A stretch of DNA of 64,000 nucleotides from Pilaira anomala (lineage: Eukaryota > Mucoromycota > Mucoromycetes > Mucorales > Mucoraceae): NCBI GenBank assembly GCA_025716855.1, contig JAIXMQ010000013.1:558001-622000 (forward strand), in the 5' to 3' direction. The position numbers were made by a program, and so were the translations under genes. The notes beneath the pieces are model-generated. The model saw only the letters and a program-made list of their open reading frames with translations, was not told where the DNA came from and did no database searches. Of this stretch, positions 51,167-63,299 are shown one piece after another; the first letter of the stretch is position 1; each line of letters begins with the position of its first letter.

Positions 51167-51326
51167 TTTTTTTATATTTGGATAAAGGGAATACACAAAG
51201 AAGAAGGGGTTTTTTTTTTGAGAAAAAAAAAAGATGGTTTTTATACATGAAGTGCGGCGGAAGATGAAGACTTCAGTGTAACTCTAAAAGAGGTAATTAA
51301 GTCTCCACCGAGTCAATCCACCGCGT

Positions 51327-51392
<66 letters not shown>

Positions 51393-51905
51393 TGACAAGT
51401 TCTTTTCTATATTATGATTTCCCCCTCATTATTTAACACTGTGTATAAATCTCTTTGTTTTTTATTTTATGTTATCGATGAAAGATACAATCAAAAGGAA
51501 AAAAAAAAATGTATTTGTTTTTCTTTCAAGAAAAAAAGAAAGAGAGATATTATAGGAAAAAGTTAAGATTAAAGATGGAAAGAACGGCTATAATTTTCGG
51601 TCATTTAAAAAAAAAAAAAAAAAAAAAAGATCAAGATGATGATTTGCTTCTCCACATTTTTAAACTTTGTTTTAAACATCTTTTTCTCCAAAAAAAAAAA
51701 ATGCACGTAATGCATGAATGCAAATCATTTCATTTTCGTTTATACTGTAATTCTTTTTAGAAAAAAAAATGTATATTTATATATATAAAAATAACTATTT
51801 AAAAAGTGAATTGGTTGAGTGTGTGTTTACGTTGAGTGTGTGTTTACGTTGAGTGTGTGTGTGTGTGGGTGAATGTGTGTGTCTAAAAAAAAAAAAAAAA
51901 AATAT
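51167..51905. other. Intergenic with very long poly-A
   Basis: Upstream of SHMT and downstream of uL15m. It contains a 63-base A run at 51328-51390, further A runs near 51607 and 51884, and a tandem gtgtgtttacgttgagt repeat at 51817-51865. No gene is supported; the frame at 51509-51760 is A-rich noise. Confidence 0.55.
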
Positions 51906-52883
51906 TTATGCTTCTTGTTGAGCTAAATAACCTCTATTCTTGAGATCAGTATAATATTCTATAAAAAGAAAAACATAATTAACACACAAACTATTGATCA
52001 GCCCTTTTTTATATCAACTTACTGATATCCTCCTTTCGTAATGGTGCAGCCAATTTGGGAGTTTGTGCAAACTTTTCAGGATGAATAACAGATCTTAAAC
52101 CAATAGCATTATAATAACGAGTAACGATCTTTCCTCCTGCTTTCTCAATAGCTTCAATAGCCTTTTGTGATGCTCTTGATACTTCAATTGTGACAGGAGT
52201 ATTAAAGGTATCAGCGCCCTAAATAATGCATTTCAGTAAAAAAAAAAAAAAAACTCTTGTCTTATTCGAATTTAGATTCAAATACTTACAACACTCAATA
52301 ATTTAACACCATCCTCAATCTTATGTATACAACGACTATCTAATAAATGCTTCATAGTAATCGTTTGAGTTGGGTCAATACGACCAGTGTTAATCCAATG
52401 TTGAAGACGATCCAAGTTTAATTCTTGATAATCTTTACCATGACTATATAAAATAAATAAATATCTAATAATAATAATCAATATATCCCATTCAAACTTA
52501 CATGTTAAAGAAACCACGCTTAGGTAAGCGTCTAACTAAAGGTGTTTGACCACCTTCGAACCAAGGAACAGGTTGACCGTTACCACTTCTGGCCTTTTGA
52601 CCTTTATGACCACGACCTGAAGTCTTACCCTTACCATAACCAGGACCACGACCTAAACGAGTACGCTATTTTTTTTTTAGATTAATTTCATGTTTCTTTT
52701 TTTTTTTTTAAAAAAAGAAAAAACTTTTTGACATGTTACCTCAGAAACAGCACCATAGTTATCGGACAAATGTGCAAGGTTGACAGGGGTCTTGGGTGGT
52801 TGAATAGTAGCTTGTGTTGAAAGTGCACGAACTGGTAAAGCGGCAGTGAAGCGGCCCTTGGTTGAAAGTACTGAACGAAGCAT
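51906..52883 (-). CDS. Mitochondrial large ribosomal subunit protein uL15m
   Basis: Four to five exons on the minus strand. Exon 1 (52740-52883) gives 48 residues starting [20 protein letters not shown], a basic presequence. The next begins [20 protein letters not shown] with KGQKARSG, the conserved L15 loop that contacts 23S r[18 protein letters not shown] follows, then a C-terminal part with [20 protein letters not shown] and an ending YLAQQEA. This identifies the nuclear-encoded mitochondrial L15 (yeast MRPL10 type). Introns contain long A or T runs. It lies head-to-tail with SHMT. Confidence 0.92.
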
Positions 52884-53368
52884 TTCTATTTTAATTGGAT
52901 CAATGACAAGGGGAATTGAAAGCCTTTTTTTCGAAAGCTTTTCTGGGGTGTGCCAAAAAAAAAACTGAGGGCAAAAAAAAAAAAAAAAAAAAAGCCCATT
53001 TTCGAGTTCCCGAATGTGACGTCTCTTACACACTGCTTCAGGCTGGAAATGAAAACACTGCATAGATTATGTATGTCTATCAAGAAGGTAAAATTGTTTA
53101 TGATAATTCGTTTTTAGTATCATTAGTCTAAAGCTAACGATCAAGAGCTTATGAACTTTATTATACTGAGTTGTGGGTCTTTTGAACTTTACTGAAATAG
53201 CTAGAAATGTCAAAATCCCAGTTTTTATGGTGACGGGATAAATGTAAAAGAAGATACATAGATATTATTCATGAGGAAAGTTTTCAATCGATACTTAAAC
53301 TTAGAGCTTATATAGAAATAAGTATTCATATTACCTGTTCGTTATTGCTTGGTTTATGAGAATGATTC

Positions 53369-53404
<36 letters not shown>

Positions 53405-54156
53405 TTTCATTGTCTTGTGGAAGCGATACACATATTTCATATAAATTTGCAACAGGATTGGTTTGATAATGATTCAAGTAGATAGCAAAATTAAAATTAT
53501 CTCTTTAATATGAAAATAAAATAGTGTAGTGCGGTTCTTTTTACCTACTGAACCTTCTAAGGGGACATGTCACTCTAGTATATGATGATTTATAAGTAGT
53601 AAATAACCCAAAAGTGATGTGTATTTTCTTATCCAATCAATTTATGCATATTGATTGTCAGAAAATGGAAATTGCCAAGGACATTTTTCTTCTACTATAG
53701 CAATATATTTTGAGGTGTATAAATAGTAAATTGTGGCGAGTTCTAACTTGGATTAACAATTATAAATTAGAAAAATATGTTTTCTATAAATAAATAATTA
53801 CCAAATTTAAATCACACATCACAACATAACAACACTTTTTAGCATTTTATGTATTTTCCAAACATATAGAAATAAGGCAGTTAGTTTTATATATAATTCT
53901 GCTTACAGAATGAAAAAAAAAAAATAAGCTTTTCTGTTAATACAACTACTAATATAACCACCTTTCTTTGATAATTAGGAAAAACGGCTAAAGGTGAAAG
54001 AACTCACTTTCTTTTTTCTCCGGTTTCTTCGGCGATAGAATCCCCTTAAAAAAAAATACAGAAAATACAGAAAATTATTTGTTGTCGTTGTCCCCCCTAT
54101 CCTCCTCTTCTTCTTCTCTCCTTTTTTTTTTTTTTTTTTAAAAATACAAACTAAAT
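52884..54156. other. Intergenic region, uL15m and SH3-gene promoters
   Basis: About 1.27 kb between divergent genes. It is AT-rich, with a T run at 53370-53401. A pyrimidine-rich block (54090-54140) directly precedes the SH3-protein ATG. I see no gene in it. Confidence 0.5.
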
Positions 54157-55291
54157 ATGTCTGAAGCAGATTTCGCTAAACATGTTTTATCTTCAATTCG
54201 TAATGAATTAAATCTATTAAAAACTCACAATTATATTCAACCTCATGCTTATGAAGAAATATTAAGACTTTTACCTTCAAATATTGTCAATAATCAACGT
54301 GATATGCCAAACATAGGTGGTTATTCCTCTCATCCTCCCCCTTTTCCTGGAAGTATGATGCCTGGTTCTTCTCCAGCTCACTCTACTACTAGTAGTATTC
54401 CTTCTTCTACTCCTGCTACCGTTATTCCTCCTCCTTCATATAACGCCTCTTCAAATGAGCATAATAATAATAAACTCGGTTCGGTCGAAGCATTATATGA
54501 TTATTCTGGTGGAAACCCTGATACTGACTTAAGTTTCCGTAGAGGCGATACTATTCAATTAACTGAAACAGGTAAATTATATCACTCTTTTTATTTTTAA
54601 ATGTCGTTACTAACTTCATTTGATAGTGAATGATGATTGGTGGAAAGGTACTTTACATGGAAAAAATGGTATTTTCCCTCGTTCATACGTCAAGAAGTTG
54701 GAGTAAGTATATAATTCAAATAATAATAGTAATACAATATACTCACATATTATTCTATAGGCCTGTTGTCACTGAAAAGCCATCCTATTCTTCTCCACCT
54801 CCACCTCCACCTCCATCACGCCAACCACAACAAGATAGTTATGGTTATTCTTCTATGTCACCTAAGCAAGACTCATACGATTATCCTCCCCCTCCTCCTT
54901 CTCAAAATTCATCTTACGCTCCTCCTCCTCAATCTCAATCATATGCTCCTCCTCCTCAATCTCAATCATATGCTCCTCCTCCTCCTGCTATGAGTAGTAA
55001 TTACTCTACTCAACAACAGTATGCAGCACCACCTGAGCAACAAATGGCCAATTACAATGCTCCTCCTCCATTAACAAGTACTTCTTCTGCACCTGCTGTA
55101 GTTGAACAACCACATGAAGAAAGCAAAATGTCTGGCTTTGGAAAAAAACTTGCTGGTAATGTTGCTAACGCAGCTACCTGGGGTTTTGGTGCAACAAGTA
55201 AGTTTTTATTTCGTTTTTGTCTTGTATAAAACTAACTAATTTTTTTTTTTTTTTAATAGTTGGTGGTAATGTTGCAAACTCTATTTTCTAG
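54157..55291 (+). CDS. SH3-domain protein of the Lsb1/Pin3 family
   Basis: Four exons (54157-54571, 54627-54702, 54761-55197, 55260-55291) join to 319 residues. The start has the short helical region found in Lsb1/Pin3 proteins (SIRNELNLLKTHNYI). A central SH3 domain reads VEALYDYSGGNPDTDLSFRR, then NDDWWKG and GIFPRSYVKKLE, with ALYDY, the WW pair and the PxxY motif present. A Pro/Gln/Tyr-rich low-complexity region follows. The C-terminus is GKKLAGNVANAATWGFGA then IGGNVANSIF, split by the last intron. Family members bind Las17/WASP and act at actin patches. The C-terminal Gly/Asn motif resembles fission-yeast Csh3. Confidence 0.9.
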
Positions 55292-56585
55292 TAGACTACT
55301 GTATATCCAATACAATAAATAACTTTTATATTTTTTATCGTTACTTTTAAAATAATGTGTTGTACTCATATATTATATGAAAACTTACAACGTATATAAT
55401 AAAAGATTACTTTGTATTAAAGTTTTTTTTTTTTTATTCATATATGCAATATACATATTTAACCAGTAAAATAAAATGGCTTTGATGTTTCCCTTTTTGT
55501 GTTAAACTTACCCCAGATCAATAATAACCGTGTAATGTAATAACAAGGTACCATTGAATAGGGACATAGGTTGTTATCCAATCGAGTAGATAGGATCCAA
55601 GATTATATACGGTGGTCTGTTGAGGACGCTTATAGGCACAGCAGCTAAATAAATGTGTGATCATTGTGGTTATTATATGTATATTATTTTATGATTATTA
55701 TTATTAAAGCAAGATCATGGTTTAATACTGGCATAGGCAGACCACATTACTTTCTCATAGATCAATAACATAATAAGTTGTCATATAAGGAAAGTGGCAG
55801 TAACACGACGGCCGGTGATTCATGTCATTTTTATATTCAGTGACCGAAATATGACCCAGATTATTTCCATGTATGATTTGAACTTGTTATGCAATGAATT
55901 TCTTGTAATATTAAGAGAATATTCATAAAATCCTTGTTATCACTACGGCCAGTGATTCCTGTCATTTTCCTGTTCAGTGACCGAAATATGACCCCGATTA
56001 TTTCCCTGATTTGGACATGTACCCAAATTTCCTTTCATATTTCCTTATTATGAGGTGAAATTCTTGTTATATGAAGAAAATATTCTTAAAATCCCTGTGA
56101 TTTTACAATATATCCTACTCATATCCTTGTATTATTCTACAGAGGAATCCTGTCATATAAAGCAAAGACATGGAAATAATCCTTGTCAGTCAACATGATT
56201 TTACTTTATAATACAAGAATTTCTAACATATAACAGAGATATAACGTCTATTTACAGGAATGATTCTGATCAAACAACATGAAACTGAGCCTTTTCATCT
56301 TCATTTAAGGATAATACCATGTAAAACACAAGGATTATTTGTATCATTATAATGACTTTTTACGTAAAACAATCCCATTTTACTATTCATTGGCCATATA
56401 GCATTTGACTTTTTTTTTTTGGTTTAAAAAAACTAATTTATTTAGTTATATCATGTACATATAAAAATACATGATTTTATGGTCATAGGTATTACAGGGC
56501 ATAAAGAGAATAAAAAGATGATATAATAGGAAAGGAAAAAGAAAAAAGGAATGGAAAAAAGAAAAAGGGAATGGAAAGGAGAAAG

Positions 56586-56629
<44 letters not shown>

Positions 56630-56779
56630 AAAGGAAAGGGTTAAGAAGTTAGCATAAATGGAGAACATAAATAAAGAAAAAAAACAAAAACAAAAAGAAG
56701 CAAAGCCTAATTATTATGGGTTCTAAAAAAAAAAAAAAGAGTTAGTATACTACTTTATGAATATAAAAAACATATCATA
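55292..56779. other. Intergenic region with short repeats
   Basis: AT-rich with no gene. It contains two related segments of about 75 bases (55805-55880 and 55943-56015) and a 39-base poly-A within an A/G-rich purine tract at 56525-56640. Confidence 0.5.
55805..56015 (+). repeat. Direct repeat pair
   Basis: The phrase acggccggtgattcatgtca then ttcagtgaccgaaatatgac and ccagattatttcc at 55807-55872 returns at 55944-56007 with about 10 percent change. Spacing is about 137 bases. It may be the remains of a small tandem repeat or mobile element. Confidence 0.65.
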
Positions 56780-58060
56780 TTACCTTTTTCTTTTCAAATT
56801 ATTGGAAGGTTGCTTGCCTTTTTTTTTGTTGGTGACAAGTCGTTCTCCAGCGACCTCCTCGGCAGCATCAATGTCCAGCTCATACTGGTCAGACAAGTCA
56901 TCTTCTTCGTCATCTGAACCACCAAAAAGGAAGATCTCATCATCATCAACAACTGCTACTGCAGCTGTTGAGGGCCCTACACAAGGAGATGACAACAGAG
57001 TGTCCTAATCAAATATTAGTAAACAATACATATACATTTTTTCTTAATAGAGTGAATGTGAAACTAACCTTCGACTTTCTGGTAGCATTTGGATAATGGT
57101 TTGCTGCCAACACCTTAGCTCCCCAACTGTCAATGCATCTATCCAAGTCGAGCTTGGCCTTTTTGGCAATCAATTCAATGTCCTGATAACATTTGTGTTT
57201 TAAATGATCAGGAACATTTTTCCAGCTACGGCTCTCCTCAGCAACATTCATTTCATCCAATTTTTGAATCAACAAAGAAACAGCCGTCTTGGTATAGTTG
57301 TTGAGCTGATTACTAATGGTACGGATTCTTGTTTCCTTCCTGTCTCTTGTGGTTACTGTCAAGAACTATTATGGGGATAAGCAGGTGTAGGCTAATATAC
57401 TTTACTGTTGAATGAAGTAGGCAAGTGATGTGATGTTATATAATATATTTATTGGATTTAAGATACTTGATGAAGAAAAATTTGTTGATAAAAGAAAATG
57501 TTGTATTTATATTAGAGTATAAACCAATATATAAGGGGTAAAGGGGAAAAGACGTAAAGGAGTGAACGACGTTAAGGAGTAAACGATGAGGAGTAAATGA
57601 CGGTGATATTGTTTGAGTTCCTGACAGTTACATTATCGTTGCCACCAATAGCCAAATTGGAATCTTCATGTTCAATGAATTCTTCAATATACCATGACCT
57701 TCGATAGCTTTAATCCTTTGATACTGGTTTTTGGAGATCTCTTTGCAAAGGAGAACGAAGACAGGAATAGGTTGCCTCATCCAAAAATACAGGTTCTCTC
57801 TGAGGAGGAGCTAATATGTGTCAATACTGCGTTAGATAAAACAAGTTTTTTTTTTTTTTTTTTTTTTTAATAGACTTAGTTCTTAATAATATACCTGCAG
57901 TAGTATTGATGACGTTTTGGCTGTCAGCATTTCTTTCGGACAAACTGGTAAGTCTATCAAATTTTTCTTCGATTCTTTTTATATTAACTATGAGAGCCGA
58001 AAGAGTAAGTTCAATTCTTTCATTGGACTCGTAGATAGAGTTGAAGCTAGGGTTAACCAT
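56780..58060 (-). pseudogene. Lineage-type gene with in-frame stop
   Basis: Four exons can be traced on the minus strand. The first (58060 to about 57897) starts MVNPSFNSIYESNERIELTL and has a heptad-like helix. The second starts after cacatattag near 57813 with APPQREPVFLDEATYSCLRS. The third has LTVTTRDRKETRIRTISNQL and SWKNVPDHLKHKCYQDIELI (about 57371-57070). The last has an acidic stretch (SDDEEDDLSDQ) and a basic end LKRKR at 56780. An in-frame TAA at 57710-57712 interrupts the second exon before SYRRSWYIEEFIEHE. All other junctions keep frame. This suggests a recently inactivated gene, perhaps of an expanded family, with a nuclear-type basic tail. No function is known to me. Confidence 0.5.
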
Positions 58061-58439
58061 TTGAGTATTTTTTTTTTTTTTTTTTTTTGGGTAGTAATAA
58101 GATGGAAAAAAGATCTTGTTTAATATTTTTTTTTATAAAAAAAACCGTTATTTTATATATTAGCAAATAATGCACAGACGAATAATTGTAACGGCTATAA
58201 TCTCAGCCAATAATCTGCATGCCTCACAAACATGAGCCCTAGATTAAAATTCAAAAATTTGATATATTCTCAAGTAGCATAAATGGAACTCCCGTTTATT
58301 TTCATTAAAGTTAGTTCGCTCTCAAATCTTACGATTATTAAACATACATTTACTCTTTACTACTTTAATAATAAGATACATTTATTTCTTATTAATTATC
58401 AATTTAAATCATTGTCTCTCCTTCTGAGTACAGAACTAA
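58061..58439. other. Intergenic AT-rich
   Basis: Upstream of the decayed minus-strand gene. T runs and AT-rich sequence. No gene or repeat was recognised. Confidence 0.4.
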
Positions 58440-59105
58440 AATGGTTCCTTTAATTTCTTGTCTGATGAGAGTAATGCATCTCGTATGGGTACTACAGATC
58501 CTTTAAAAGTGAAATATCAAATGGAATCTCGTTTGAACATAAATTTGATATTATGAAATTTAATTCAGGATTTGATTTTGATGAACTTCTTGGTGAGGAT
58601 ATTTTAAATAAATTAAATATATCACTTACTGGTGTTGCCTATCAACTTGATTCTGAGAATGAGTCAGATATGAACAATACAATTGTGGGAGATGCACAAA
58701 TATTTGAAAACGCTAATATTGAAGCAGTTACTAAATATGAACCTGATAATTCTCCAGCCGGTACACCTGAAATTCTTTAAGACAATTATGTTGTGAACGA
58801 GCACATTATATTCTCATATAATTATCATATGCTCTTGAGTGATTTGAAATTAATTACATTATAAAATATATAAGAATAAACTTTAACACCCAATTAAATA
58901 CTTTAGATCATAAATCGCCCATAACTTCTTTCCGTAAATACAAAACTATGGCTAGAAAAGATACTCCTTTTAAGCCCTTGATTATCGATACATGTAAAGA
59001 TGGATGTTATGATGCCTTTCCGGATAAACAAGAAATGACATGCCCAATTTGCTTTAAACCTCGCTATTATGTTGAAAACTCTATCATGAAGCCCCAAAAA
59101 AACAA
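58440..59105 (+). pseudogene. Tnp2-like DNA transposon, 5' remnant
   Basis: Plus-strand pieces with protein-like content occur in at least two frames (58440-58552 and 58553-58780, then 58930-59104). The last reads KTMARKDTPFKPLIIDTCKD with GCYDAFPDKQEMTCPICFKPRYY. The Cys pattern C-x3-C...C-x2-C-x3-RY resembles the zinc-binding N-terminal part of Tnp2-type (CMC/EnSpm-like or Plavaka-type) transposases. The match breaks off at about 59105, where Ty3/gypsy gag-like sequence begins, so the retroelement appears to have inserted into or fused with it. The family call is from motif pattern only. Confidence 0.5.
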
Positions 59106-59311
59106 TTAAACAACTCTATTGTAGTAAGGTTGGTCATAAAAAGGCGGAATGTAGAAATAAAAAATGGGATGAAGATCGTGGTATTTTTCAACAGAAAAGA
59201 AATAACAATAATCCTAGTAGTCACTATCAAAAACCTCGTAATAACTATACTAATAACAACAATAATATTCAACATAAACCAAATAACTTTCGTCAACAGC
59301 TTAATGCTTTA

Positions 59312-60256
59312 TTGGAAAAATACGACCCATTATTTGATCAGAATCATAGACTTTCTTCTAATGATTTGAACAATAATGATATTGATAATAAAAATCTTCT
59401 TGACATATCTTCTATTGATAGTCATGACTACTACTCTTATCCTGTCTTATTACCTAACGCACTTCCTGAAGTAAATGTTCTATCCGTTGCTGAACGCTCT
59501 TTTCTGAATAATATCAATAATGCATCAAGCTCATTGCCATTATATAAAGCAATGGTGGGTGGATCAAATTTCAAAATACTAATTGATAGCGGTGCCAGTA
59601 CAAATTATGTTCATCCAAAATTAGTATCTCATGCACTAACTGAGAATAATGTAGTTAATCAAGCAGTGGAGACAGCAGACGGTAAACAAACAAATACAAA
59701 CAAAAGAATTACTTTTCGTTTATTTTTAGGTAATGATCATGAACATCAAGAAGTAATTTCTACATATGTATTCGAATCAAAATTTGACATCATACTTGGT
59801 CGCAACTGGTTAAAGGAAACTAAACCATTACCTGATTGGTTCAATGATACTTGGGAACTCAAAGATGTGAAATCAAATACTACTACTACTATTCATCCTA
59901 TCGTTAGTTCCCATACTATCAATGATGTTAATACAATTACTACTGGTATCAGGCATAATAAAATACCCAATGTTGACTATTTAGCATCTGCTACTCAAGT
60001 GGCAAGAAGGCTTAAAAAGGATCAAATTACAGAATGTTTTATAGTTAATTTTGTTGATGAAAACACGGGAAACCATGCTACTATTACACTGATATCACCT
60101 ATAGATATTAAAGACGTCAAACTTGACAAGGAATGGAAGGAGGAATTCGCATTTAAAGGAGAAGTAACAGAATTACCACCTCATAGACATACGCGTGATA
60201 TTATTGTAACGATCCAAAAGATGCACTTCCAATTTTTCACCAGCCCTATCGAATGA
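59312..60256 (+). pseudogene. Gypsy gag end and aspartic protease
   Basis: This 314-codon frame holds the Asn-rich end of gag and a retroviral-type protease core with the catalytic motif ILIDSGAST. It also has a FDIILGRNWL segment typical of gypsy proteases. It stops at 60256, before the RT region that lies in other frames, so the polyprotein is broken there by a frameshift. Confidence 0.8.
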
Positions 60257-60292
60257 GTCCTATTGAATTAAGTGAACTGAAAAAGCAATTAA

Positions 60293-61206
60293 ATGAGTTG
60301 GAAAGAAAAAGGATTAATTGTACCTACAGCCTCACCATATAGATTTCCCATTTTATTTGTAAGAAAAGCTGGATCCAACAATGCTGATGGATCACCTAAA
60401 TTAAGAATGTGTTGCGATTTTAGAAGTATAAATAAAACTACAATAGCTCAACGAATCCCAATTCCAAGAATAGATGAATGTTTAGACCAACTGCATAATA
60501 GTTCATGCTTTTCTCAAATTGATTTGATTGGGGCATTCAATCAAGTACGGCTATCAGAATCTGACTCCATGAAAGCTACTATTTCACATCGATTCGGTCA
60601 GCACAGATTTCTAGTAGCCCCATTTGAATTAAAACATTCTGGACCTTATTTTCAAGATGTAATCAACAAAGTGTTAAAAGAATTTGTAGACAAATTTGTA
60701 ATTATATATGTTGATGATTTGTTGATTTATTCAAAAATGAAACGGAACACAAAGAGCATGTGAAGCAAGTTTTACAAAAACTTGACGAAGCCAAATTTGT
60801 TATTAATATTAAGAAATCACATTTTAATATGAAGGAACTTACATTTTTAGGCTATCATATATCAAAAGAAGGTATCTCTCCATCTCAACAGAAAACAGAA
60901 GCTATTCAAAACTGGCCAGCAGTTCCAACAAATGTTCAACAGGTGCGGCAATTCTTAGGCCTTACACAATACTATCGGCGATTTATTTCCAATTTTGCAA
61001 ATATAGCTTCACCTCTCACTGATTTAACTGCAGGTACTGGTTATAAGACAAGATCAATTATTTGGACTCCTGAATGTCAAACTGCATTTGATTCTCTTAA
61101 ACAAAAATTATCTTCAGCCCCTATATTACTTACACCGGATATGAACAAACCTTTTAGGATAGAATGTGATAGTTCTGATTTTGCTACAGGTGCTGCTTTA
61201 TTATAA
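60293..61206 (+). pseudogene. Gypsy reverse transcriptase (two frames)
   Basis: The first frame (60293-60763) has SPYRFPILFVRKAG, RIPIPRIDECLD, FSQIDLIGAFNQ and the catalytic FVIIYVDDLLIYS box. The frame then shifts near 60755 and the thumb continues (FLGYHISKEGISPS, FLGLTQYYRRFISNFA) to the stop TAA at 61204. The frameshift and the stop, which sits where RNase H begins, show decay. Confidence 0.85.
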
Positions 61207-61740
61207 CAAGATTCGGATAATAACTGGAAACCATTGGCGTTTGAAAACAAAAGATATAGTAAAGAAGAAAGAGCCTATCCTGCTCAGGAGCGTGAAATGC
61301 TGGCAATTTTGATCTCATTACGAAAATGGCGTTGTTTTATTGATGGTAAGACGTATACAGTCTTTACTGATCACCTTCCTTTGAAATATTATCGTGATCA
61401 AAAACACCCAGTTCCTCGATTAATTAGATGGATGTCTGAAATAGAACTATACAATCCTGACATACAATATAAAGCTGGAAAAGAAAATATTATCCCGGAT
61501 TTATTATCTCGTCGTGATGGCCCTGATTGTGTTCCTGCTAATGTTTCAGTACAACCAAAATATTTATATAATGCTAACATTAATGATATAAATAATTCTA
61601 AATATTCTTCAAGTAAACCAGTTCAATCACTTAAAGAAGATCCTATTCAAGACTGGCCCTTACTTTATTTTCGTGATGAAACCCAATGGCCACAAAAACT
61701 GAACCAAGAATTAAAAAGCAAAAAAAAAAAGATTTTATAG
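61207..61740 (+). pseudogene. Gypsy RNase H
   Basis: Sequence after the stop reads WKPLAFENKRYSKEERAYPA, EMLAILISLRKWRC and FTDHLPLKYY. The end is NIIPDLLSRR, where canonical elements have N-x-x-ADALSR, so the expected Ala-Asp is replaced. The frame ends at 61740 in an A-rich tract where the integrase frame takes over. Confidence 0.75.
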
Positions 61741-62930
61741 TGAAGAATCAGCATATATACAAAATTATTAAAGATCCAAAATCAAATGATTTATTAAAAC
61801 TCAAATTTATACCATTTCACCAACGTGCTGATTTTGTCAATAATTTTCATATCGCCTATGGTAACCTTAGTAAAATATCAGTATATCAACAATTAAGGAA
61901 TAGAATCTGGTGGCCAGGTATGGAACAAGATATACTTGAATGGTTAAAATCATGTCCACAATGTCAATTAGCTAGTCGTACTGAAAAGAACCTTCATCAT
62001 TCCCCGATGAAACCGCTTGATGTTCCACCTGCTTTTTCACGTTGGCATCTTGATTTTATAGGTGAATTACCAACAACAACAAAGAATGAAAACCGATGGA
62101 TAGATTATTCTAGTAACTGGCCAATTATTCGTGCGTTAAAAAATGCTACTGGCGATGAAATTGTACGATTTATATACAAAGAAATAGTATTAAAATTTGG
62201 AAATCCTGTAGAAATTTTTACTGATCGTGGTGCAAATTTCATGTCCAAGGTACTGAAACAATATGTGAACAAAAGAAGATCAAAGCACACTTTTACAAGT
62301 GCCTATCACCCACGAAGTAATTCAAAATGTGAGCGATTGAATCAAGTAATCAAAAATATGCTGAAAAAGTATGTTAATGGCGATGTTCATAGCTGGGACG
62401 AATATATTGATACAGTTACATTTGCTTGCCGAATTCGAAAACATACCACTACCGGTTATAGTCCCTTCTTCTTAGTCTATGGTACACACCCTAAAATTCC
62501 GGGCAATTTTCATAATCCATATATGAGCAATGTTACTGAATTTGATGCCAATCTCATCACCGAGGATGCACTGACACGTATCCGTCAACTTAGAGAAATT
62601 CGTTTTGTAACAGAAGAAAAATTGCGAAATCAAGGTATAAAGGATAAAGAACGATGGGATAAATTAATAAAGAGTAAAGAGACGCAGATATTCAAGAAAA
62701 ACGACTTTGTATTGCTTCGAAACGAATCAAAAAAAGGATTAGAATATAATTGGATGGGTCCTTATCAAGTTATAAACACAAACATTGATTTTAATGTATA
62801 TCAATTGAAAGAAATCGAAGGAAAAATATACAACTCTTGGATACACACTGACAGATTGAAACCTATTTCAATAAACCACAATAACATTTCATCCAGCTGG
62901 TATATACCACGAACAGCTAGAGCACTATAA
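61686..62930 (+). pseudogene. Gypsy integrase
   Basis: The HH-CC domain is visible (HQRADFVNNFHIAYGN and WLKSCPQCQLAS). The D, D and E catalytic residues are in WHLDFIGELP, TDRGANF and SKCERLN. Spacing of the last D and E is 35 residues, as expected. About four to five residues appear deleted after NRW, where elements usually have a beta strand before DYSSNW. The C-terminal part has NWMGPYQVI. No chromodomain is recognisable. The frame is open from 61686, but the first residues belong to the upstream reading frame. Confidence 0.8.
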
Positions 62931-63007
62931 AAAAAAAAAAAAAAAAAAAAAAATCTCTCTCTTCTTCTCTTTATTACTGGTATAAAAACCGTTTAGGGAG
63001 GGGATAT

Positions 63008-63162
63008 TGTCACAGTTAAATTAAATAAGCTGTGTACTACATTAGATTAAAACATAAAAGGTTCTTCAAAAATAGAAATCAATAAACATTATCTTTTTAC
63101 TACTATATATTATTTATTATAAGTCCAGTCAATTAGAATAACTCTGACACTCATTCGTAACA
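63008..63162 (+). repeat. 3' LTR of the Ty3/gypsy element
   Basis: The segment begins TGTCACAG right after the polypurine tract AGGGAGGGGATAT and ends CGTAACA, giving TG...CA termini with imperfect inverted ends. It is about 155 bases, which is short for gypsy LTRs but acceptable. A 30-base match lies at 276-305. Its boundaries are inferred from the PPT and terminal dinucleotides. Confidence 0.65.
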
Positions 63163-63216
63163 CTGATTTTGACAAAAAAAATAGTGACATTACTCAGACG
63201 CTGAGAAGTGCAAAAG

Positions 63217-63299
63217 TGAAAAGAGTGGGATTTGAACCCACGCCTCCGAAGAGATCACGACCTTAACGTGACGCCTTAGACCAACTCGGCCATCTTTCC
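63217..63299 (-). tRNA. tRNA-Leu (AAG)
   Basis: The minus strand folds as a type II tRNA. The acceptor stem GGAAAGA pairs with TCTTTTC. The anticodon stem TCACG/CGTGA holds the loop TTAAGGT with anticodon AAG. A variable arm (CTC TTCG GAG) and T arm GTGGG/CCCAC with TTCAAAT follow. No intron is present. The D-arm A box (TGGCCGAGTTGG) is typical of tRNA-Leu. Confidence 0.93.

Larger units (their letters stand above)
59106..63162 (+). mobile_element. Ty3/gypsy-like retrotransposon, decayed
   Basis: The element begins with a gag zinc-knuckle-like segment (YCSKVGHKKAEC, whose first Cys of CCHC is missing). It continues through aspartic protease, reverse transcriptase, RNase H and integrase and ends in a polypurine tract (62995-63004) and a 3' LTR. 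No 5' LTR was found. Frameshifts near 60215-60300, 60755 and 61735 and a stop at 61204-61206 make it non-functional. The order PR-RT-RH-INT is that of Ty3/gypsy. The structure is truncated at the 5' side against the Tnp2-like remnant. Confidence 0.85.
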
